Made by a program: the position numbers and the translations under genes. From positions 62,001-126,000 of the forward strand of contig NZ_AQHR01000088.1 of NCBI RefSeq assembly GCF_000390185.1: a stretch of DNA of 64,000 bases. The letters run 5' to 3'. The notes under the pieces are model-generated. The model had not been told where the DNA came from, searched no databases, and saw only the letters and a program-made list of their open reading frames with translations. Position 1 is the stretch's first letter. Each line of letters opens with the position of its first letter. Source of the DNA: Lunatimonas lonarensis. GTDB taxonomy: Bacteria; Bacteroidota; Bacteroidia; Cytophagales; Cyclobacteriaceae. Shown here in pieces: positions 1 through 8,623 of this stretch.

Positions 1-750
1 GGTGGTAACCATGATCACACCGTTGGCAGCCCGAGAGCCGTACAATGCCGCGGCTGTCGCCCCCTTTAATACGTTGATTTCCTTAATGTTGTCCGGATTG
101 ATTTCAGAAAGTCCACCCCCATACCTTCTGGTGTCGGTCTGCTCCAATGGAACACCATCCACCACCACGAGAGGCTGGTTATTCCCGGATACGGAAGAAG
201 ATCCACGAATTACCACGTGGGATCCCGAACCTGGCATAGAGTTACTGTTGATCTGGACACCGGCGATTCGTCCGGCCAAGTTATTCACGACGTTGGGCTG
301 CCGTGCTTCTGCCAGTTTGCTGCCATCCACCGATTGGGTGGTGTAGCCAAGTGCCTTCTTTTCACGTTCCATCCCGAAGGCTGTAACTACAACCTCGGAG
401 AGTGCTTGGGTATCTGGAACGAGTGATACGCTTAGCGAACTTCTGTTTCCGATGGTTACCTCTTGTTTGTTGTAGCCAATGAAGGAAACCTCCAGAATGT
501 TTTCGCCTTCAGCCAAAGACAATGAAAACTCCCCATCCAAGTCAGTGGCTGCACCTTTGACGGTCCCCTTTACCAGCACACTGGCACCAATGATGGGATC
601 ATTATTTTCATCCAATACTTTACCGGAGATGGATCTCCCCTGTGCGAATAGCGGATTGTCGAGTACCGACACCGCAGCGATGACTGCAACGAGAAATAAA
701 CCTTTCAGGAAGGAATGTTTCCCACTCCATAGTGTAAACGTTTTGATCAT
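1..750 (-). CDS. SusC-like TonB-dependent outer-membrane receptor (5' part only)
   Basis: The gene runs off the left edge; its ATG is at 750 and 250 codons are visible. SusC-type receptors import oligosaccharides or other large nutrients through the outer membrane, usually with a SusD lipoprotein. Residues 1-36 form a signal peptide ending in PLFAQG. Residues about 38-112 are a carboxypeptidase-regulatory-like domain (ISGKVLDENNDPIIGASV). A TonB-box-like ALSEVVVTAFG follows at about 114-124, then the plug domain with VIRGSSSVSG, LVVVDGVPL and ALYGSRAANGVI, all typical of the SusC/RagA group. The barrel and any SusD partner lie outside the window, so the substrate cannot be read. The upstream gap is extremely AT-rich. 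The family call is firm. Confidence 0.93.
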   Translation of the reverse strand, partial: MIKTFTLWSGKHSFLKGLFLVAVIAAVSVLDNPLFAQGRSISGKVLDENNDPIIGASVLVKGTVKGAATDLDGEFSLSLAEGENILEVSFIGYNKQEVTIGNRSSLSVSLVPDTQALSEVVVTAFGMEREKKALGYTTQSVDGSKLAEARQPNVVNNLAGRIAGVQINSNSMPGSGSHVVIRGSSSVSGNNQPLVVVDGVPLEQTDTRRYGGGLSEINPDNIKEINVLKGATAAALYGSRAANGVIMVTT

Positions 751-1572
751 GTTGTTAATGGTTAAAGTGAACTATATAGGGTCCTGCAATGCAGGTTTTT
801 TGCTTGCGCAACGTAGGTTATTTGGGCTAGTTGAAAAAGACTAATAATGCAGGTCGTAAGGCTTTCCTTCTGATGTTATCAGGGCTTCCTTCATTTCCCG
901 ATTTAAATATAGAACAGGAATCAGGTAAAAAACAACAAACCAAAATTTATTTTTTCAACCAACTAAAAAAGAAGCTAAGAAAAAAATATTTATTTATTTT
1001 TAATTTATTAATTTTTAATTATATTATTATACTTATTTAATATTTTTAAATCTATTTTTTATTTGTTTTATTATATATTATTTTTTAATTCTTACTCGAA
1101 ACATTTTTCCTTGTAGTCTCGTAACTGGATATATTTTTTACCATTATTTCAACCATAGGATATTTTACTCTTTATTATTGGTTTATTTTTAACCCTAAAT
1201 CAAAATTTTATCTTCATTTTTCCGTAATATAAGTATTTTTATTAACTATTAAAATAGGTAACATTCTACAAACTATTTTAATTTTTTATTTTTGATTTTT
1301 TAAAAAATTATATTTCTATTAATACGTATTTTACAGACTTTTATTAATTTGATGTCTTAAGTGGTTTCCATGGTCATCCCTCTTCATCGCTACCGAATGC
1401 AGCGATATAAACCGTTGCCCCTTGTATGCACACATTTCGAAGACAGTATTTCCAATTGTGAACAAGACCAAAAAAACCGCTTTTCGGACTGTAGTCCATC
1501 CCCAAATAAAAAACCACTTGGTTTCCCAAGTGGCTCAAAATGCTAACCACGAAACGTAAATCGCAGACGGAT
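751..1572. other. 822-bp gene-free gap with a very AT-rich core
   Basis: This is the longest gap without a gene in the window. Hand counting gives about 61 G+C in the 400 bases 961-1360 (about 15%), while the neighbouring genes look close to 45-50%. The core is runs of T and A, with many stops in all frames. It lies upstream of the minus-strand SusC-like gene and downstream of the tex terminator, so it probably holds that receptor's promoter and a long leader. No convincing paired -33/-7 boxes, DnaA-box cluster, tRNA or gene remnant was seen. Confidence 0.8.
1508..1533 (-). terminator. Rho-independent terminator of tex
   Basis: Perfect 8-bp stem (CCACTTGG at 1514-1521, CCAAGTGG at 1526-1533) with a 4-base loop. 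Read on the minus strand it is followed by six T (1513-1508) and then ATTT. It lies about 40 bp past the tex stop codon. Confidence 0.85.
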
Positions 1573-3837
1573 CTACCGAAACTTACTTTTAAGCAGGGCA
1601 AGTTTGGTCGCCAAATCCCCTTCCGCTTCCCTTTCCCTTGTATTAGGAGCTTGATTTGGGCGGCCCCCACCTCTCTTAACAGCTCCCTTCTCCGCAAAGG
1701 GGTCGGATTTCATGCTAAGTCCGATACGCTTTCTTGCAATGTCTACTTCCATCACAGTTACCGTCACCTTCTGGTTCACAACCACTACATCTGATGGATC
1801 ATTGACAAACTTATCCGCAAAATGACTCAAGTGTACAAGTCCATCCTGATGAACACCAATATCGACAAATGCCCCAAACTTGGTAATATTTGTAACGATC
1901 CCTGGTAGTTTCATCCCAACTTTGAGATCCTGCATGGAATTTACCCCTTCTTCAAATGCAAACAGCTCGAAAGTTTGTCGAGGATCTCTCCCCGGCTTTG
2001 CCAATTCATCCAATATATCTTTTAATGTAGGCAGCCCCACATCGGAATTGACGTATTTCTGAAGCACTATCTTTTCGGAAAGCTTGGGATCCTGCACCAA
2101 GTTTGCCACCTCACAGCCCAGATCACTTGCCATTTGATTTACCAACGCATATCTCTCCGGATGTACTGCACTGGCATCTAGTGGATTTGATCCATTCCGT
2201 ACCCGCAAGAAGCCAGCCGCTTGTTCAAACGCTTTCTCCCCAAGCCTGGGCACTTTCTTAATTTCCTCCCTACTCTTGAAAGGCCCATGCTCATTCCTGT
2301 ATTGGACAATGTTTTGGGCCAGGGCCGAACCCAATCCGGACACATAGGTCAGCAACTGCTTAGAAGCAGTGTTCAGCTCTACTCCCACCCCATTCACACA
2401 GCTCATCACCGTATCATCTAGGGAGGTTTTCAAGGCTGACTGATCCACGTCATGCTGGTACTGCCCAACACCAATTGATTTTGGATCAATTTTGACAAGT
2501 TCCGCAAGCGGATCCATTAGCCTCCTGCCAATGGAGACGGCTCCCCTAACCGTCAGGTCTAAATCGGGAAACTCCTCCCGCGCCACCTCCGACGCAGAGT
2601 AGATGGACGCTCCACTTTCATTCACCATCACCACCATTACCTCCGAGGGCAACCCAATGGATTTGACGAACGACTCCGTTTCCCTTCCAGCGGTTCCATT
2701 TCCAATCGCAATCGCAGTAACCTGGTACTGCCGCACCCATTGTAGTATTACCGCGGCGGCGGGAGCAACTTTCCGCTGTGGCTCATTGGGAAAAATAGTC
2801 TCATACGCCAAAAACTGCCCCTGTGGTCCCAAGCAAACCATTTTACAACCCGTCCGGAAACCAGGGTCAATCGCAATTACAGCCTTCTCCCCTAAAGGCG
2901 CTGCCAGCAGCAACTGACGCAGATTTTCGGCAAACACCTTAATGGCCTCCTCGTCTGCCCGCTTTTTGGAGTACAGCCGTACCTCCGTTTCCATAGAAGG
3001 CTTCAGTAAACGTCGATAGCTATCCTTTACCGCTACTTTCACCTGTTCTGATGCGGGATTGTCGCCCTTGAGCACCTGCTTTTCTATCAAACTGATTGCA
3101 TCCAGTTCATCCGGACAGGTATCCAACATCAAAAACAACTCCTTCTCTCCCCTCCTCATTGCCAGTACCCTGTGGGAAGGCGCCGTTTTGATAGGTTCCG
3201 TCCAATCAAAATAATCACGGTATTTTGCCGCCTCCTCTTCCTTTCCCGGAATTACCTTGCATACGAAATTACCTTTCTCGATAAACAAGTTCCGTAGTTT
3301 TTCCCTTACTGTGGCATCTTCGTTGACCCACTCCGCCATGATATCCCTTGCGCCTTGAAGCGCATCGTCTGCGGTGAGTACCTCCTTGTCCGCATCGATA
3401 AAGCTCTCTGCCATGGCAGTAATATCCCAACCCCGCTCCTGTTCATAGAGTTTTGCGGCGAGGGGCTCCAATCCCTTTTCTTTCGCTATAGTACCTTTTG
3501 TCCTACGCTTCGGCTTGTAAGGCAAATAAATATCTTCCAGCACGGACATAGTCTCTGCGGCAGCAATCTTCTTCTCCAACTCCTCCGTAAGCTTCCCCTG
3601 TTCCTTAATAGATTTCAGCACCGCCTCCTTCCTTTTTTCCAAATCTCTCAGCTGCTGAATCCGATCTCTGATGGCCGCTACCTGTACTTCGTCCAAACTC
3701 CCCGTAACTTCCTTTCTATACCTTGAAATGAAAGGCACTGTGGCTCCCTCGTCCAGTAGGCTTACGGTTTCATCTACTTGTTTAAGTTGGATCCCCAGCT
3801 CTTCGGCGATCTTTAGATAATGATTCAAATTTACCAT
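1573..3837 (-). CDS. tex: Tex-family S1 RNA-binding protein (transcription accessory protein)
   Basis: Tex is a conserved nucleic-acid-binding cytoplasmic protein linked to transcription and RNA handling. The product is 754 residues, the usual family length. The helical N-terminus contains EGATVPFISRYRKEVTGSLD, a YqgF/RNase H-like domain begins at AVIAIDPGFRTGCKMVCLG, helix-hairpin-helix repeats include LLTYVSGLGSALAQNIVQYR and VPRLGEKAFEQAAGFLRV, and a C-terminal S1 domain contains ITKFGAFVDIGVHQDGLVHL. I chose the ATG at 3837 (MVNLNHYLKIAEEL) because family members start there; the frame is open 19 codons further upstream, but that extension does not look like Tex. It appears to be a single-gene unit ended by its own terminator. 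Confidence 0.93.
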   Translation of the reverse strand: MVNLNHYLKIAEELGIQLKQVDETVSLLDEGATVPFISRYRKEVTGSLDEVQVAAIRDRIQQLRDLEKRKEAVLKSIKEQGKLTEELEKKIAAAETMSVLEDIYLPYKPKRRTKGTIAKEKGLEPLAAKLYEQERGWDITAMAESFIDADKEVLTADDALQGARDIMAEWVNEDATVREKLRNLFIEKGNFVCKVIPGKEEEAAKYRDYFDWTEPIKTAPSHRVLAMRRGEKELFLMLDTCPDELDAISLIEKQVLKGDNPASEQVKVAVKDSYRRLLKPSMETEVRLYSKKRADEEAIKVFAENLRQLLLAAPLGEKAVIAIDPGFRTGCKMVCLGPQGQFLAYETIFPNEPQRKVAPAAAVILQWVRQYQVTAIAIGNGTAGRETESFVKSIGLPSEVMVVMVNESGASIYSASEVAREEFPDLDLTVRGAVSIGRRLMDPLAELVKIDPKSIGVGQYQHDVDQSALKTSLDDTVMSCVNGVGVELNTASKQLLTYVSGLGSALAQNIVQYRNEHGPFKSREEIKKVPRLGEKAFEQAAGFLRVRNGSNPLDASAVHPERYALVNQMASDLGCEVANLVQDPKLSEKIVLQKYVNSDVGLPTLKDILDELAKPGRDPRQTFELFAFEEGVNSMQDLKVGMKLPGIVTNITKFGAFVDIGVHQDGLVHLSHFADKFVNDPSDVVVVNQKVTVTVMEVDIARKRIGLSMKSDPFAEKGAVKRGGGRPNQAPNTREREAEGDLATKLALLKSKFR

Positions 3838-3993
3838 CTGCAAACGTGTTCTGTCAATATCAGTTTTCGGTTTAGGTCTGCAAGTTAATTCCAAATAAGA
3901 CGTATTGCCTCAAAAAGTTTGAAAAACGAGGTAGGGAATTAAGGTATGAATGTAGTAAATTCGCAACCACACAATTTACAAAACTGATAGCGA

Positions 3994-4362
3994 ATGGATA
4001 AGCCGGACCGTCACGAAAAAATTTACGACCTGATAAACCTGGAGGAAATAAGCGGAGGCAGCAATGAGTTTATCGAGCAGATGATTTTACTGTTCCTAGA
4101 CCAGGCCGAAAACACCATGAAGGGTATGAAACAAGCCCTGGATACAGGAAACATCCGGGAGATCCGAAACCTGGCGCACCAGCTTAAACCAAGCGTTGAC
4201 AATATCAGGGTGGAGGAACTGGGAAAAACGATCAGACAGGTGGAAGACTTGGCAGAAAACCGGCCAAACTCCTCCGATCTGCCGCACCAAGTTTCCCTAG
4301 CTATGGAGCAACTTGCCGAACTCGTTGGTCAATTGAAAAGGGATTTCAGTAGTTTGCTGTAA
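3994..4362 (+). CDS. Stand-alone HPt-domain phosphotransfer protein
   Basis: A 122-residue, all-helical protein with the Hpt signature NLAHQLKPSV at about residues 57-66; the His is the predicted phospho-acceptor, and the Lys two residues on matches the family (H-x-L/x-K). Hpt proteins shuttle phosphate between the receiver domains of a phosphorelay in the cytoplasm. No kinase or receiver gene is next to it (tex upstream, amidase downstream), so the partner is unknown; the kinases near 25 kb are candidates only by being in the same window. Its stop codon is 2 bp from the stop of the convergent amidase gene. Confidence 0.85.
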   Translation: MDKPDRHEKIYDLINLEEISGGSNEFIEQMILLFLDQAENTMKGMKQALDTGNIREIRNLAHQLKPSVDNIRVEELGKTIRQVEDLAENRPNSSDLPHQVSLAMEQLAELVGQLKRDFSSLL

Positions 4363-4364
4363 TA

Positions 4365-5366
4365 TTACCACTGTGGATAAAAATGGCGCCTCCTGCGTCT
4401 TTCCTGTTCTGCATCCGCTTCTTTGCCCAGAGCCTCCAACACCCTCGCTCGGTAGTCGTGGGCTACTCCGGCTACTGGCGAATCCGGAAATGATTTTACC
4501 GACAACGTCAGGAGATCAAGCGCTTTATCGAAAAGTTCTATTGATTGATCATCCACAATTTTTTTTCCTTCCATGAAATTCCCGTGCCAATTCTTTGCCT
4601 CAGGTGACATCCGCTCAGCCTCCTGAAAAACCAAAAAGGGGGTAAGTGTCAGCGGTTGCTTCTTTTCGAGGATGGGTAAATCGGCCGAATGGGAAAAAAA
4701 GGCTGAAATTGCCTCAAAATAAGCCTTGGCTTCCTTTTGATTGTAGGATCGCCTTCGCAATCGCTTCTCCTCCTTTGGATCGGAAAAAAAGGAGGCCTCC
4801 GCAACAACTGCCGGAATCCCGTAGGTTCCCCTAAGTACTCCGGCCCCTGAGTTGGGAAAAATGGCAAAATCAGACACGACACTCAATTCCGACTGACCCT
4901 TAAACATAGAAGCCACAAAGGAATCTCCGATCAACTTGGCCAGCCTAACCCCCGCTAGATTTTCCTCTGCACTGCCATGAAAATAAACAATGGGGAAATT
5001 AACCGAACGGTCAGCAGTGGCATTGTGGTGAATCGAGACAAACATATCTGCTTTGTTGGCCACTGCCATTTCAGCCCGGTCTGCCAAGCTAACAAGCAGA
5101 TCCGACTCTCTTGTCATCAGCACCGTAGCACCTGCTTTTTCCAACAGACGTTTTAACACTAAACCAACGCGAAGGTTGATCCACTCCTCCCGTTCTCCGG
5201 CAAGTCCTACCCGATACTGATCTGTATCCGCCGTACCTCCATGTCCGGGATCAAGGCAGATTACCTTCCCAGCCAAGGGGGCGATTGGTTGCTGCGCTAT
5301 CCCCGAAAAGGAGCTAAGCAAAAATAGGATCCAAAGAAATGATCGGTAGAATGGTGCTAACTTCAT
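4365..5366 (-). CDS. N-acetylmuramoyl-L-alanine amidase (Amidase_3), exported
   Basis: Cleaves the amide bond between muramic acid and the peptide stem in the periplasm. The 333-residue product has a signal peptide (to about SGIAQQ, residue 26). The zinc site is visible: His in VICLDPGHGG, Glu in GEREEWINLRVG and His in VSIHHNA; the catalytic Glu is in VVAEASFFSDPKEE. Between them is an insertion (about residues 140-190) that may control access to the active site. The C-terminal 100 residues, ending in a very basic ERRRRRHFYPQW, look like a TPR-type helical tail (KSFPDSPVAGVAHDYRARVL). The gene is convergent with the HPt gene and separated by about 200 bp from hppA. Confidence 0.9.
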   Translation of the reverse strand: MKLAPFYRSFLWILFLLSSFSGIAQQPIAPLAGKVICLDPGHGGTADTDQYRVGLAGEREEWINLRVGLVLKRLLEKAGATVLMTRESDLLVSLADRAEMAVANKADMFVSIHHNATADRSVNFPIVYFHGSAEENLAGVRLAKLIGDSFVASMFKGQSELSVVSDFAIFPNSGAGVLRGTYGIPAVVAEASFFSDPKEEKRLRRRSYNQKEAKAYFEAISAFFSHSADLPILEKKQPLTLTPFLVFQEAERMSPEAKNWHGNFMEGKKIVDDQSIELFDKALDLLTLSVKSFPDSPVAGVAHDYRARVLEALGKEADAEQERRRRRHFYPQW

Positions 5367-5529
5367 CTAATTTTTTTTCAACTTATTAAATCGTTTCGGT
5401 GGTTGCTGCCAAAACAGATCTGTTGGGATTTGAGAAAACAACGGAAGACCAGCACTTCATGTAAGACCCTACTTTTCCAAGCTTTCATTGATCCCATAAC
5501 CAATCCACCAAAAAGAACCGCACCGGGTC

Positions 5530-5570
5530 AAAAAAACCGGAGTGAGCCATCCCAACGATGCGCTCACTCC
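5530..5570 (-). terminator. Rho-independent terminator of hppA
   Basis: Nine-bp perfect stem (GGAGTGAGC at 5539-5547, GCTCACTCC at 5562-5570), 14-base loop, and seven T on the minus strand (5536-5530). It lies 16 bp after the stop codon of the pyrophosphatase gene. Confidence 0.85.
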
Positions 5571-5586
5571 TGATCATGGGGTTCGG

Positions 5587-7809
5587 TTAATTGATGGGAA
5601 GGGATTCGATCTCCTTATCTGAAGCGATCTCCTCATGCACCACTTCGATCGACTGTGGCCTATCATCTTCCAAGGCAAGGCCCAAAGGGCTTACTCCGGG
5701 AATAAAAGGAGCAATGACGATGGAGACGATGGAAGTCAATTTAATCAATATATTCATCGATGGCCCTGAGGTATCCTTGAAGGGATCCCCTACCGTATCG
5801 CCGGTTACCGACGACTTGTGAGGTTCAGACCCCTTATAGTACATTTGACCGTTGATTTCGACTCCTTTCTCGAAAGATTTCTTCGCGTTATCCCAAGCAC
5901 CTCCCGCATTGTTTTGGAAAATACCCATGAGCACGCCAGACACAGTCACCCCGGCGAGCATGCCTCCCAACACCTCATGGCCGAATAGGAATCCCACAGC
6001 GATAGGTGACAGCAGAGCAATCGCGCCAGGAGCCACCATTTCCCGAATAGATGCTTTGGTAGAAATTTCCACACATTTCTCGTAATCCGGCTTGTTTTTG
6101 TACTCCATGATACCGGGAATTTCCTTAAACTGCCTTCGCACCTCGTTGACCATGTCCATGGCAGCCCTTCCGACTGCAGCTATGGCAAGAGCCGAGAAAA
6201 TAAAGGGAATCATAGCACCCACAAACAGACCCGCCAAAACATCCGCTTTGTAGATATCAATAGAACTGATCCCTGATATACCCACATACGCTGCAAAAAG
6301 CGCCAGCGCGGTCAACGCTGCCGAAGCAATAGCAAATCCCTTTCCGGTTGCGGCTGTCGTATTACCTACAGCGTCAAGAATATCTGTACGCTCCCGAACT
6401 TCTTTAGGCAACCCGGACATTTCGGCAATACCACCTGCGTTATCGGCTATCGGCCCAAACGCATCGATTGCCAACTGCATGGCTGTGGTAGCCATCATTC
6501 CGGCCGCGGCAATAGCTACTCCATAAAGACCAGCAGCCAGGTACGATGAGAAAATACCACCTGCCAATACCAAAATTGGCAGCACCGTAGACTCCATACC
6601 GATCGCCAATCCACCTATGATATTGGTTGCGTGCCCGGTTGAAGACTGTTTGATAATCGAATTTACCGGTCGCCTGCCCATCGCCGTATAGTATTCCGTA
6701 ATGATGCTCATCAGTGCCCCTACGATCAATCCAATAAATACAGCACCGAAAACGCCCATTTTGGTAAAGGCTACCGAAGCATCCCGTTTCATAACCAAAT
6801 CACCATCCGGGAGCATAAAATCGATCAAAAAGAAGGATGCCGCTACGGTCAATACGATTGATATCCAGTTACCTTTATTCAGTGCAGACTGAACACTGCC
6901 ATTATCGTCGGCAATCTTAACGAACAAAGTACCCACAATAGAGAATATCAAACCCAGACCTGCAATGACCAGAGGCAACAAAATCGGCGCGATACCTCCC
7001 AAATTATCGTTCGAAACAATCTCTCTTCCCAAAACCATGGAGGCCAAAATGGTTGCCACGTAGGAACCAAAAAGATCAGCGCCCATACCTGCCACGTCAC
7101 CCACGTTGTCACCGACGTTGTCGGCTATGGTTGCAGGGTTTCTCACATCGTCTTCTGGAATTCCAGCCTCTACCTTACCCACTAGGTCAGCTCCTACGTC
7201 GGCAGCTTTGGTGTAAATACCACCCCCGACCCGGGCAAACAACGCAATCGACTCAGCACCTAGGGAAAATCCCGCCAATACTTCCAGAGCGGTTTCCATC
7301 TCATGGCCGTTGACGTCACCTCCCTGAGAAATGACAAACATATAATAAAAAACGATGAAAAGGGAGCCCATTCCCAAAACCGCTAAACCTGCCACGCCTA
7401 ATCCCATCACCGTACCCCCAGTGAAGGAAACCTCCAACGCTTTTTTCAAACTCGTCTTGGCAGCCTGCGTTGTTCGCACATTGGCTTTGGTGGCGATATT
7501 CATGCCCAAGTACCCTGCGAACGCGGAAGCGACGGCTCCTATCAAAAAGGCAATTGCAATTACAGGACTGGAGTTTTCCAATAAAGTACCCGACCACCCC
7601 AAGATCAACGCCGCAATTATCACAAAATAAATCATGACTTTCCATTCCGCCTTTAAAAATGACATGGCGCCTTTGGCTATAAATCCCGCAAGCTCTACCA
7701 TGTTTTCCTCTCCAGAAGGCTGCTTACTCACCCAAGCCGACTTAACTGCCATTACCAAGAGGCCGATGATCCCTAAAAAGGGCACCAAATAAAGAAATAC
7801 CTGCTCCAT
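5587..7809 (-). CDS. hppA: Membrane-bound ion-pumping pyrophosphatase, potassium-dependent type
   Basis: Hydrolyses pyrophosphate and pumps H+ or Na+ across the inner membrane. The 740-residue protein has about 16 hydrophobic segments and the family signatures [17 protein letters not shown] and [18 protein letters not shown]. In the motif [18 protein letters not shown] the Ala and Gly positions match the K+-dependent subfamily (K+-independent enzymes have Lys and Thr there). All known Na+ pumps belong to that subfamily, so the ion is undecided. The first in-frame start is a TTG at 7821; I prefer the ATG at 7809 ([13 protein letters not shown]). An acidic C-terminal tail after the last helix is a small peculiarity. 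It has its own promoter and terminator. Confidence 0.95.
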   Translation of the reverse strand: MEQVFLYLVPFLGIIGLLVMAVKSAWVSKQPSGEENMVELAGFIAKGAMSFLKAEWKVMIYFVIIAALILGWSGTLLENSSPVIAIAFLIGAVASAFAGYLGMNIATKANVRTTQAAKTSLKKALEVSFTGGTVMGLGVAGLAVLGMGSLFIVFYYMFVISQGGDVNGHEMETALEVLAGFSLGAESIALFARVGGGIYTKAADVGADLVGKVEAGIPEDDVRNPATIADNVGDNVGDVAGMGADLFGSYVATILASMVLGREIVSNDNLGGIAPILLPLVIAGLGLIFSIVGTLFVKIADDNGSVQSALNKGNWISIVLTVAASFFLIDFMLPDGDLVMKRDASVAFTKMGVFGAVFIGLIVGALMSIITEYYTAMGRRPVNSIIKQSSTGHATNIIGGLAIGMESTVLPILVLAGGIFSSYLAAGLYGVAIAAAGMMATTAMQLAIDAFGPIADNAGGIAEMSGLPKEVRERTDILDAVGNTTAATGKGFAIASAALTALALFAAYVGISGISSIDIYKADVLAGLFVGAMIPFIFSALAIAAVGRAAMDMVNEVRRQFKEIPGIMEYKNKPDYEKCVEISTKASIREMVAPGAIALLSPIAVGFLFGHEVLGGMLAGVTVSGVLMGIFQNNAGGAWDNAKKSFEKGVEINGQMYYKGSEPHKSSVTGDTVGDPFKDTSGPSMNILIKLTSIVSIVIAPFIPGVSPLGLALEDDRPQSIEVVHEEIASDKEIESLPIN

Positions 7810-7848
7810 ATCCTCGATCAAAGAAAGTTTTTAAGTTTTAACATCCGA

Positions 7849-7878
7849 CAAATATATTATTAATACCTTCCATAGCAA
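7849..7878 (-). promoter_or_regulatory. Predicted hppA promoter
   Basis: On the minus strand a perfect Bacteroidota -7 box TATATTTG (7856-7849) lies 18 bp after TTGC (7878-7875), a plausible -33 element. The implied leader to the ATG at 7809 is roughly 30-35 nt. Confidence 0.45.
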
Positions 7879-7949
7879 TGAAGAAATGATATAATTGGAG
7901 CCGACATACCTAAAAACAAAGTCAACCTAGGGAGATTCCAACGAACCAC

Positions 7950-7986
7950 AAAAAAATACCTCCCACGCAGCTACAAGGGGAGGTAT
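7950..7986 (-). terminator. Rho-independent terminator of the OsmC gene
   Basis: Stem TACCTCCC (7957-7964) with GGGAGGTA (7978-7985), 13-base loop, followed on the minus strand by seven T (7956-7950). It starts about 25 bp past the stop codon. Confidence 0.82.
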
Positions 7987-8010
7987 CTACTATGCAAACA
8001 AGTTATCTGA

Positions 8011-8451
8011 TTACGAAAGGTAAGTAATAGATAGGGCAATGGGCACTGAACTCAATGCCTTACTGATAGGGCAGCCTTCCTTAGCTGCTTGGGCCAACTC
8101 GATGAACTGAGCTTCATCCATGCCTGGCACCTTTCCTTTCAGATCAAGCGTAATTCCTGTAATGGCAAAACCGCCTGCTTCCTGCTTGTCCAAAGACACC
8201 GTCGCTACCGCATTTAATTCTTCCGCAGCAAATCCCTTTCCGGCTATCTGAAAGCTCAATGCCATGCAGAAGCACCCTGCATGAGCGGCCGCTATGAGTT
8301 CCTCTGGGTTGGTGCCCGCCTTGCCATCTTCGTTTTCAAACCGGGTTTTGGACGAATAAGGCGTCGCATCAAAAAAACCGCTGGGAGCATCCAATGTCCC
8401 GCTTCCCTCTAAACCTGTACCTTTCCAAATGGCCGTTGCTTTTCTTTTCAT
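8011..8451 (-). CDS. OsmC-family peroxiredoxin-like protein
   Basis: A 146-residue cytoplasmic protein of the OsmC/Ohr fold, which reduces organic hydroperoxides with a thiol pair. The two family cysteine sites are present: AGCFCMALSF (about residues 86-95) and EGCPISKALSS near the C-terminus; the first carries an extra Cys two residues after the usual one. The N-terminus (ATAIWKGTGLEGSGTLDAPS) and GTNPEELIAAAHA match the OsmC rather than Ohr branch. A monocistronic unit with a clear terminator; no regulator is adjacent. Confidence 0.9.
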   Translation of the reverse strand: MKRKATAIWKGTGLEGSGTLDAPSGFFDATPYSSKTRFENEDGKAGTNPEELIAAAHAGCFCMALSFQIAGKGFAAEELNAVATVSLDKQEAGGFAITGITLDLKGKVPGMDEAQFIELAQAAKEGCPISKALSSVPIALSITYLS

Positions 8452-8561
8452 GGTAAATAAATTTATGGTTAAGTAGTAATCGTTTATTGAAACACTAAAA
8501 GTACCGAATATGGCCCGAAATTACTATCTCTTTTTAAAAAGGAACCCGGATATTGCCTGCC

Positions 8562-8585
8562 AAAAGCACCTTTAAGCGAAAGGTG
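8562..8585 (-). terminator. Weak candidate terminator of the mutase gene
   Basis: Seven-bp stem CACCTTT (8567-8573) with AAAGGTG (8579-8585), 5-base loop, then CTTTTG on the minus strand. It lies about 40 bp past the stop; the T-tract is short, so the call is tentative. Confidence 0.4.
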
Positions 8586-8623
8586 ATCTGGGTTTGGAGG
8601 AGAAACAAAACTGCCTATATCGA

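Noticed and set aside
4372-4380. Perfect DnaA box (TGTGGATAA)
   Set aside because: It is a single copy inside the 3' coding end of the amidase gene, with no other boxes nearby, so chance is more likely than an origin.
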